DNA of 64,000 nucleotides from Sacculina carcini (lineage: Eukaryota; Arthropoda; Thecostraca; Sacculinidae), in the NCBI GenBank assembly GCA_916048095.2, contig OU696574.1:2052501-2116500 (forward strand), written 5' to 3'. The first letter of the stretch is position 1. The number at the start of each line of letters is the position of its first letter. This document shows positions 13,365-24,264 of this stretch, piece after piece. The position numbers and the translations under genes are program-made. Under the pieces are notes generated by a model, which ran no database searches, was not told the DNA's origin, and worked only from the letters and a program-made list of their open reading frames with translations.

Positions 13365-16300
13365 TTACATGCCGACCAGTTACACATGTTTACATGCTCT
13401 AAGTCTTCAAAAAAGTAGAGCAAAAAAAGATATAAAGAAGTACAGTTTCTCTCAACGTAGTATAGATTTTTGGAATAGAATACCGCAAAATATAATAGGA
13501 CAGCCAAAAACAAATAAATTCAAAGACAATTATGATCTCTGGAAGGCAGGAGACACGAGTTTCTGACTCATTCATGCGCGAACAACTCGGTAAGAACAGC
13601 TCGGTAAGAACATACACACACACACACACACACACATACATACAATACATACTCGAATGTCCCAGTAACACCCTAGACGAAGACAGAGAAATCCACACAG
13701 AGTTTATGACTTTGAGTATTTGAAAGTGTGCACAGGAGCAGACGCATTTAGTATCAAACTAATTAAATAATTAATTAATTGTTTTACTTTATTGTTTGAT
13801 TGAATTAATATATTATATTATTTTATTTCAAGACTTTATTATTTTGTTTCATTATTTCACCATCATTTATCAAAGGCGGATGAGCAAAAACATTTTTTAT
13901 TGTTTGTTTACGTCATTTTTCCGGCATATCTGTCTTCCTGTTGTCTTATTCAACTTTACGCTTATGTTTTGATATTTGTGCGCTATTGAAAATACACGTT
14001 GTTTTTGTTATTGTTGTTGTTCATCTAATTAATCACCACATGCGTGTGTATGTAAGCATGTGTTTGTATGTGTATGTATGTGTTTGTATGCGCGTGTGTG
14101 CGTGTGTGTGACACACCTGTCTTGACGCAACATGCCCGCGTGGTGGATGCTGAAACCGTCGTCAAACAGCTCGCGCAGCTGTTTGTTGCGACTGCGCGAC
14201 ATTTGCTGCTGCGCCGCGCCGAATTTGGCGCCTGCGCCGTTTTCGCCGCCGCCGCCTGCGCAGCTAAATGCCGACAATTGGTCGCGCCTCTTGGCAATAT
14301 CACGCAGAGCCAACGCTGTGCGTACGGTGGCGTTGCGTGCGTGCACAAACACCATCACCTAGCACAATTATAACACCGCTTCACGTCATGATTGCACGCC
14401 GCCAGAAAAGAAAATGCCTGGAGCAGAAATACTGCTGGATGCAAAAAAGAACATCAAGAATTATAAAAATGTACAAAAATAATTACTTAAATATCTAAAA
14501 TTACCTCAAATTCTAAAATACATCTAAAATTATCTAGTATATAATATCTAAACAATGATCTATCTAAAGTTTACAAAAATTACATAAATTTACAAAAGCA
14601 GTTGTGTAAATTTACAAAATTGGCAACAATAACCAGCTAAATATCTAAAATTATCAAAAATTTAATACCTAAATAATAATATAATATCTAAAATTTACAA
14701 GAATAAAAAAAATAAAATAAAAATATATATATACAAGAATTACAAAAATGACGCACTGGCTGCTTAGTCATCTGAGCTAGCGTGGGCGTCCGCTAACCTG
14801 GTGACCTTTGCTGACCATGTCGTGCGCCTGATCGTAGCACACCGAGTCCATTTCCAGCATCTGTTTCACCGTACCAACGCCGCGAACGCCCACAAACCGC
14901 TGTGTCAACGGCACCGGGCGAAACCTGAGCGCGTGCGTGTCGCCATGGCAACGCAAAACATAAACAAACACAGACGCGTGCGTTTATTCATGTATTTTTC
15001 CAGCATACAATCTAGCAGTATTATAAAATGTAATTAAATAAAAATTGGAAAGACAATTGAAGGTGAATAGCTTGTGTTGTCTGAGTTTAATAAAATTGAT
15101 AGCAAATAATCGCACACAAATTTTCAAAAACAAATTAATCGAGAAGAAAGGTTAAATTGACGTATGAATAAACAAGAACTAATTCGGTTCGTCAGCGAAT
15201 TCGCAGACAGTGCAAACAAATATGCAATCTATTGAACAGTTTTCTAGCAAAATGGCCGTAATATAATATATAAATAGCCAGTGGATATCAGAAAAAACAA
15301 GATTCAGCCGTTCAACACAAGTATAAACGATACAGCGAAATTACCGTCAAACTTCTATTTGAACGGCATCTGAAATTAAACGCCACTTTGATTAATTCCT
15401 ATTTTTTTGGCAATAACTATGACTGACTGGTTTTTATTAGTGAATTTCTGGTGAGTAGTCACCATGCATTTGTCTCCTTTGATAAATAAATATGCATACG
15501 TTAGTTGTTTTTCTTATATCCGTAAAATTTACCGTATCTTTTGAAAATTCTAACCAGCTAGTCGACAAATAGAGCGGCACTACGGCAGAAAGTTAAAACG
15601 AAAAAGAAAAAACAGCACCTGCCGTCAAAGAAGAAGAGCCCTTTCATTGGATTCACGCGCAGAAAGTGAGCCACGTCGATATAGTTGGGCAGTGTGGCCG
15701 ACAGACCGACAATACGTATCATACTCTGCGAACTCTCCACCTGAATATTGCGCGAAAAATAATGTTATTAATGTGTATCAATGATTGAGACCAAAATTGG
15801 AAGAGCGTGACTGCGACTCAACTAAATAACATTAATTAACTGTGAGTCATGCAAAATATGTATAGTTAGCCGTTGATGTTAAAAGCGAGGGCAGTCCAAT
15901 TGATGATCAATTCACATGTGAATGACGTATGATATCAACACTCGTGAGTGAGTGAGTGAGAGAGAGAGTGAAATTACTAGTCGCAGAGTTCGTGCGACCA
16001 GCGCCTCGACCACGGGTCCTCTGTCTCCGTGCAGTAAATGAACCTCGTCGATAATAAGCAGCCGAACCTGTTGTGTCAGCGATACGTCTCCTGCCGACAC
16101 AAACACATACATATGCATATACAAATAGAATAAAGATGTGTGCACAGAGTCACACAAGGAGTATGAACAGAGCTCATTTGAGAAAAAGCTCGATGAAAAT
16201 GCATTATGAAACTGGACAGCTCCAGCAATGTTTATTATCCGTAACAACACGCCGACTACGTGTATATATACACATGCATACACACAGAGGCTTGCATACA

Positions 16301-16449
16301 TATACACATACAAACATATACAAACCACAAGCACACACAAACATACCCACCCACCCACAAGCACACACACACACACACACAAATACAAAAATACACACAC
16401 ACACACGCACAAACACAAGCATGAACACACACACACAAAAGGACAGAGG

Positions 16450-16482
<33 letters not shown>

Positions 16483-16700
16483 GCTGGCAGACGGACATAC
16501 AGACCGGTGCTTTTGCGCGTTAGCACATCCCATTTTTCCGGCGTGGTCACCAGCATGTGTGTGGTGCTGATTTGTTGTTTGCTCAGCTGCATATCACCCG
16601 TGCACTCGCGCACGACAACACCCAGCGAGCGCAGACGCCGACCGAAACTGGCCGTCATTTCGGCGGCGAGCGCCTTCATCGGCGCCACGTACACCACCTG

Positions 16701-16763
<63 letters not shown>

Positions 16764-17091
16764 CGTGAAAAGGTGAGAGGAAAAGTGTTGTGCTGCCATA
16801 TCAACCTATGATGATGATAATTGGTGTTTACGTGAAGCACCGGTCTGTCAGACCATACGGCGCCCCAGTCAATGAAACACGATGAAACACGAAGATAAAT
16901 GAAAAAAGCACACAAATATCAAGTCATGATTGAGTCAATGTAAATAAACGGTAAATAAATTGATTTAAAATAAATTGATTGATACTGATCGTAAAAATCG
17001 AAGTCATACATCATGATTGATTTGGTGTAAAAATAACGCTAAACCGCAATAATTCCATTCCATTCTTTTTTTCATTCAACCCAGTATGCAC

Positions 17092-17130
<39 letters not shown>

Positions 17131-18087
17131 AGCGGGTGTACTTGACAATGCGTGACATGGGGTGATATGGGAAAAGTGCAAGTGCACTATTACCACCCTG
17201 CGGTGGCTCCATGTACTGGAAACGCCCAAAAACTTTCTTAGTTTAAGAAAAACAAGCTTAGTATGTAACCGCATGCATAATCCAAGCGACACACAAAAAC
17301 TCAACCACAACAATACAGTATATAAACCACGCATTCACAATGACAGCGAATTGCCATGACCGTCATAAATGTCGACAACGCGGCCTCCAATAAACTCTAG
17401 TGATACAGTCAATCATCTATATAAGACGCATCGATGAAGCGAGATAATTAGTTGGGCGCAATAAGGTTCTACACGCCTAATTATCCATTATCTTGTACCA
17501 CGAGGGTAAAAAAATATACAGTCAAATCGATATAAAGCACAATCAGATATAATGCGGTGGCATTGTTTGAACCCCAACTAGCGCCTTATATCGCGATGTT
17601 TAACTGTATATATGTGTGTACGTGCTTGTAAATATACCTGCACATTGCAAACATACACACACACACAGATAAATACACACATGCACTTCATTTCATTCAT
17701 ATAAACATTTATATTGCGCAGTCTCTACACACAATGTGTCTCAGATGCGCAGACAGTACAATTTACACTACAATTACAATGTGGCATTGAACAAACAAAT
17801 ACAGGTGCAAACATTCATAAGCGTACACGCATGCACAATAGAGGCAACTAACCTTCGTACGAGCTGGTTTAACTTCTTATTATCAATAACTTATTATCAA
17901 TAACAATATCAATAACCTGATGAACAATTAAAATATACATATTTTGACACTTGACAAGTAAAATTTGCGTGTTATATCAATAACAAATATAATCTACATA
18001 TTTTGTTATTAATATTTACCAGTTAGTCTCAACAACAAAACATAATACATTAAATATGAATTCAAAATGCAATACATGTGCGAGTGA

Positions 18088-18120
<33 letters not shown>

Positions 18121-20003
18121 TCGCACCTTGAAATCGTTCAGATTATCGGCGCCTGATTCCATATGTTGGCGCAGCTGATGCACCACGGTCAGTAGAGCCA
18201 CGTTAGTCTTGCCGGCGCCCGTCGGCGCACACACCAACAAGTTCTCGTTGGAGTGGTAGGCGGCAGGAAAAACCACCGACTGCACGCGGTTCAGCTCCGA
18301 CATGCCCTGAAACGCCAGCCGACCCAGCTAGCGCCGACCAAGCACAGCACACACACACACACACACAAACACCGGGTACGATTATATTTCAGGTCCAAAG
18401 CAGCCTGAACATAAGCTTACCATGATGTGAAATACAACCGAACTCAAGCGAAATGTGAGGTGACTTTAATTACGTATATTGTCTCAATAAAAACTCAGCA
18501 ATTAAAACTCTGCTCTGAATACAGTGAAACATAACACACACACATGCAAACACAGAGCGATAAATGAAAAATAAGAACTTGAATAAAAATGAAACAGATG
18601 GAAAGGCTCAAACAAGTTAATAGACATAAATGAACCGCAACACAACTCCGAAGGGAAATTGGTACCTTGTTGGATAACTAAACGGCAACACAACGTATTT
18701 GGTACCTTGTTGAATAACTAAACGGCAACACAACGTATTTGGTACTTTGTTGAATAACTAAACGGCAACACAACGTATTTGGTGCCTTGTTGAATAACTA
18801 AACGGCAACACAACGTATTTGGTACCTTGTTGAATAACTAAACGGCAACACAACGTATTTGGTACCTTGTTGAATAACTAAACGGCAACACGCCGTTTAA
18901 CAACAAAACGGCACGCTTCGCGCTTCTAATTCGCCACTTCAACGTATCGTTTGAAAGAAACCAGCCGTAAATATTACTACACTAAATTTAACTTCAAACA
19001 CTTTCGGAACGATATGAATCAATAAACAAGAACAAAAGAAGATCTAACGTTGCATTGCGAATTAAATACCTTGAAATTTCACTAAAGACAAAATCGTACG
19101 CGGACAAATTACGCTTGCAGTTATTTGAATTATACTGAACTTGGTTCTGTATTGTAATCAGGTCAGTTAAGATGAAATCCTTTTATTCATGCGCGGTGAA
19201 TTTGCATGCCTGAATCCAATCATACCTTGTCTCTCGACAAGGTACTAAATATATAAATTTAGTACCTTGTCGAGAGACTGGACGGCAACATAATGCATTT
19301 AGTACCTTGTCGAGAGACTGGACGGCAACATAATGCATTTAGTACCTTGTCGAGAGACTGGACGGCAACACGCTGGGAGCCGACTTCTCCAGGTGGCGTG
19401 CTGACGGCCGGAATTTCGACCGACTGGTAATTCTTCTCGTCCCGCCACACGCAGTCGGCAGGCAGACACAGCTTGCGGCCGCCGATCATGGCCGAACTCT
19501 GCCTGACGCTCTGCAACATGTCGAAGACGAACGGCAGTTTCTGTTGCTGGGTTGGCCGGGTCGCGTCGCTCGAGCCAGCGGAAGAAGTGGAGTCAAACAG
19601 CGGCGCCCGCATGGCGTTCAGCACCTCCATCTCGCTGTGCAGTCACACAAATATCTCAAATAGAAAGAATGGTCTCAATTGAGAGGATATATATATATAT
19701 ATATATATATAGAATAGATTTTGGTTGAGAATATTAATTTCCAGCTGTACATAAACACACATGAATATAAGCACAAAAATTCAACCTGACAATAAAGCAT
19801 AAGTCAAAGCGGATGGTTTGCCAGCCCCATAATTAACGAAAGAAAATAGATTAAGTAAAAAAATAAACATGTACACAAACAACAACGAGAAAGCAAAACA
19901 TGCAGCAAAGCAAAACAATGGACTGTGAGAATCTCAAATAGAGAGAACGGTCTTGCTGTACAAACACAAATAGATAACATTGTCTCGATTCACAGTGCAA
20001 GAC

Positions 20004-20072
<69 letters not shown>

Positions 20073-22585
20073 ACACACACCACACAAACAAGTTTATAGA
20101 TGGGGAAAGAAGTAATTGAAAATAGGAAGTTGTTTAAAATTTCAAAATCTGACAGAAATCACAATTTGGCCTTCAAAAACGGAGGATTAAAGAGGACATT
20201 CATATAAATACAGTTTGCCGGCTAGATTAATAAAAAGATGGAATAAAAGTTAGCAAGCGAAGTCGTACATCAATCAACAACACAATTGTTCAAGAAGAAA
20301 TAAGACATGACTGGAAGGCGGCAGTCACGAGCCTGTCTGACTCATTACTGTGCCGATATTACTAGTAAGAATAACTAGTAACAACACACACACACACACA
20401 CACACACAACATAGCAACAAAAAAGTGGTCCGATGCGGCCTGCACATAAGTTAACAGTGAAGTCAGACATGACAGAACCCAGGCGAAAAGTGGGACAATT
20501 CACCAAGAATACATGGCCTGAGGCAACTCAGCAGAAAAAACAAGAGAACTTGAAGTTGAACAGAGCAACACGGGCCACTAACCGAAACGTTTTGGCTAGA
20601 TCGGCATCGAAGCGACTGTTTTGATCGTCGGCTTCCTTGATGCCAACACCTCCGCCGGCGCCGGGGCCAGCCGACTGCGCCGCGTTGCCATGACGACGCA
20701 GCCGTTTCTCCTCGCGCCGCAGCAACTTGCGCGCCTCCAGCTCGCGCTGTGTCTGCACAACCACCGAGCCGCCCGGCACACATCGACCGCCTAAACACCA
20801 AACATACAATCATACACAAACACACACGGCAAAAGCGATATTAGCACATCAAATCAGTGATATACAAGTTTGGCATAAAACACAAACATAAACACATTTC
20901 AGTTGGATTATAATTAGATATTTTAATTCATTAATAAACATCATATTAAATTATTTGTTGTTGTTCTTTGTTATTGTTGTTTTTTTAAATCGTTGTTGTT
21001 AAATGTGTATATTTTTCCGTGTTTGTGTGTGTGTGTAAATTAGGAGCTGTGGTGAATATTCCAATTGAGTCTGAGCAAAATAAACATACCACTTCTCCTT
21101 GCTTCCACATTCAAATATATATCTAAATATACTTGTATTAAGTATTATACAAAATACAAATCGAATCACTATACGAATCGCGCTTTGTTACAAAAAAACA
21201 CAAAAATATATGGACGTTCATGGAAAAATTCAGTGAAGTGAATTCAGTGAATTCAGAGTTTGCCGACAGTGAACCATTTTCATCGGCAAGCAAACACAAC
21301 GATGCCAATTCAACGAAGACACGCACAAACACAAACACACATGCAGGAGTGTGGCGACAGTGACCTTTTTTGACGGTGGCGCTGAGCTTGTGCGCCAGGT
21401 GACGAGGAATGGCTGCTGCGTCATTTTCGGCGCTGCAAGCGGTGACAATCTGGCTGCGATGACTGAACAAGCGGCCAATCACGTCAATGCAGTCAACACC
21501 GAGCAGCTCAAATAACTGCCAGCACGCACATAAACAAGAATTAAAAAATATATTATTTTTATTATTTTATTGTAATTTTTTTTTTTTATATATTAATATA
21601 TTTTGGACACAAAATTTTATGCTTGCATGTGATTTTTAAATACAGTTAAAAATAGATACATGTTCTTGTTTAAAATATACACGATATTGATTTATTTTAC
21701 AATCTAACTAGCCTCTGCCGATTAATAATCGAAAACTATGGATGTGAATGGAGAGAGCAGAAAACTGTGGCCCACAAAAAGAAAATAAACAAGATGATGG
21801 AATTGCTGTTTGAAATGTTCCTCAGCATATCGGAGTTCATGTTTATCAGAAACAGAAAGAGAGTGAAAAGCATAAAGAGAAAACCAGAGAGACAGAAAAT
21901 CAAAGCGAAATATAAATAGAAAGCGAGAGAAACAATAAGAAAGAAGGTAACAAGAGAGTAAGAAACATAAAATATAAAGGTTAACAACTTTACAAATACA
22001 CAAACGACAAACCAAATAAAACAAAAATACGGATGAAGAAACAGGAGCAGAGAAACACCGATAAAATGAGACAGAAGCAAATGGAAAGTGAGAGAGAGAG
22101 ATATATAGAAAGACACCAAGAAACAGAAAGCGACAGAGAAAAAAACAGAGATACAAGACAGAAAGAAACATAAAAAGGCAGGAGAAAGAAAAAGACAGCA
22201 AAAGCCAAAAAACAGAGAAAGACACAAAGAGACAAAAAAGTAAGAAATAGACAGGAAAGACAGGAAGAAACAGAAGACATCAAGCGACGGAGAAACCGTG
22301 AATAAACAAGAGCCGAGTGCGCACTGATTGTGACTCACCTCGTTTTGCAGCTGATCGTCGGTGCGGTCTGACGCGAGCAAATTAATCACCGACGTCGACA
22401 AATCCGACACCGACGCGGTGGTATCGTCGCCGCCGACGCCCGCGCTCCGCAACTCATCGTGCAGCCATTGTGAACCGTATTGGATGCGGTCGCAGCTCAC
22501 ACTACTCTGCTTCGGCTGTGTGCATATAAATACACACACAAATACATACACATACAAATGAACATGAGAGCGTAGAAACGGTTGA

Positions 22586-22639
<54 letters not shown>

Positions 22640-24229
22640 GTACAACTTCTCAGCAACTGTTTGTCAATGCCAGAGCCAGCTTATATGCACACTGAACACA
22701 GCAAGCGTGCGTCTTAGCCGCTTGGCTACGAGGAGGCGTGTGCTGTTCGAATACAAGGCCAATTGACGCCCACCACTGAACGATAGCACACACAAACACA
22801 CTCACCAATGTGTGACTGTTGGAGCCGCCTGCGGCATTGCCCAAGACGCCGAATAAATCCTCCACGGAATCGGCCGGCGTAGAGGGCGCTGTCGGCAGCG
22901 GCAGGTCACGTGACCACTCGTACTCGGTCAGGTCGGCAAGTTTCAGATTGTGGCCGAAAGATGGCGTTTGTGGTGTTGTCGATTGGCTGGTCAGGTCGGC
23001 GGACAACAGTGACGTCATTGTGTCGTCACTCAGCTCGCATGTGACGTCATTCACAGCCTGCAACGGCGGCAAACAATGACGCGACATTGATGGGCAAAGT
23101 GACGTAGCATACACACACACGCGCCACGTTATTCAGTGACAAGTTTTGACCCATTTCTGTATTTTAAGCCTGTGTACAAAAAATGCCCACAAACTCTGCG
23201 CGAAAAAATCCTTCACAGCTAATATAAAGTTTAAGTTCTTCAACAAAGTCATTTATATATAACAAGAACATGATGGGTTCCTGTACAGACCCTTGTGGCA
23301 CTCCAATCTTTACTGATCCACATGCCGAAGATACTCCTTAAACCACAATTCTCATTCTTCTATTCATCAGAAAATCCTTCATCCACTCTAGCAGTTTTCC
23401 TTCGATTCCTCCCTCATGCTCAATCTTCCACAAGAGCCTCCTATGTGGTACTTTGTCAAAAGCTTTCTTAAGGCCCAAATATATTACGTCCACCCAACCA
23501 TCTTTTTTGTACACCATCAACAATACTTGAATAAAAGCTCAACACATTTCACACACAAGACTCTTTACTCTTAGTTTTATATAATTATTTACACTTAGAC
23601 AAACTCACTGCAAGATATTCTTTATTCGCTTTCATCTTCCTATACTAAAAACTGAACTTTTCGAACTTTCTCTCTCTACATCTTTTAGGTGTTTTCGGTA
23701 CATGGTACCACCGCAGGGTGGTAATAGGGGTTGTATTCTTCCCATGCTACTGTATTAGCCTGTAATTATTAGCAATGATAACAAATAAAGCAGTACACAC
23801 ACACACAATAATAGCCCGAACACCAAAAAAAAACACTAGAAAACCTCGCCAGAAACCTGTAACAGCTGATCGGTTTGCTGGCGCGAGATCATTGGCAGCA
23901 GAGCGAGCAGCCGTTGGCGATCGGCCTCCTGCAGCTGTTGACAGCCGGCCAGCTGGCGTACGGCCAGCGCCGAGGTCTCGTCGACCAGCTGCGGCGGCAC
24001 GTCGTCGCCAAGCAGCTGCAGCACGAGCTGTTGTAGATGGCGCAGCGGTCGCCGTCCGCCCGCCTCCACTACGGCCGTCACAATGCGCTGCCAGTACGCA
24101 GCCACTTTACTGCAACATCCGCCCAAGATCCCCCCGTTGCAACAGCGTTCATTCAAATGTAAGCATTTGTGGTGTATATTTGCGTTGGAAATATGTATCT
24201 AGTGGGCTTTGGACGTGTGTGCGCGTATC

Positions 24230-24264
<35 letters not shown>

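Noticed and set aside
16204..16776. Long open frames across the CA clusters of ASCC3 introns 8 and 9
   Set aside because: His-Thr or Cys-Val repeats from microsatellites, overlapping real exons 9 and 10 on the minus strand.
21736..22656. 306-codon frame running from ASCC3 exon 4 into intron 4
   Set aside because: The intronic part is a pyrimidine-rich tract without stops; donor GTGAGT and exon 5 (LFELLG) give the correct continuation.
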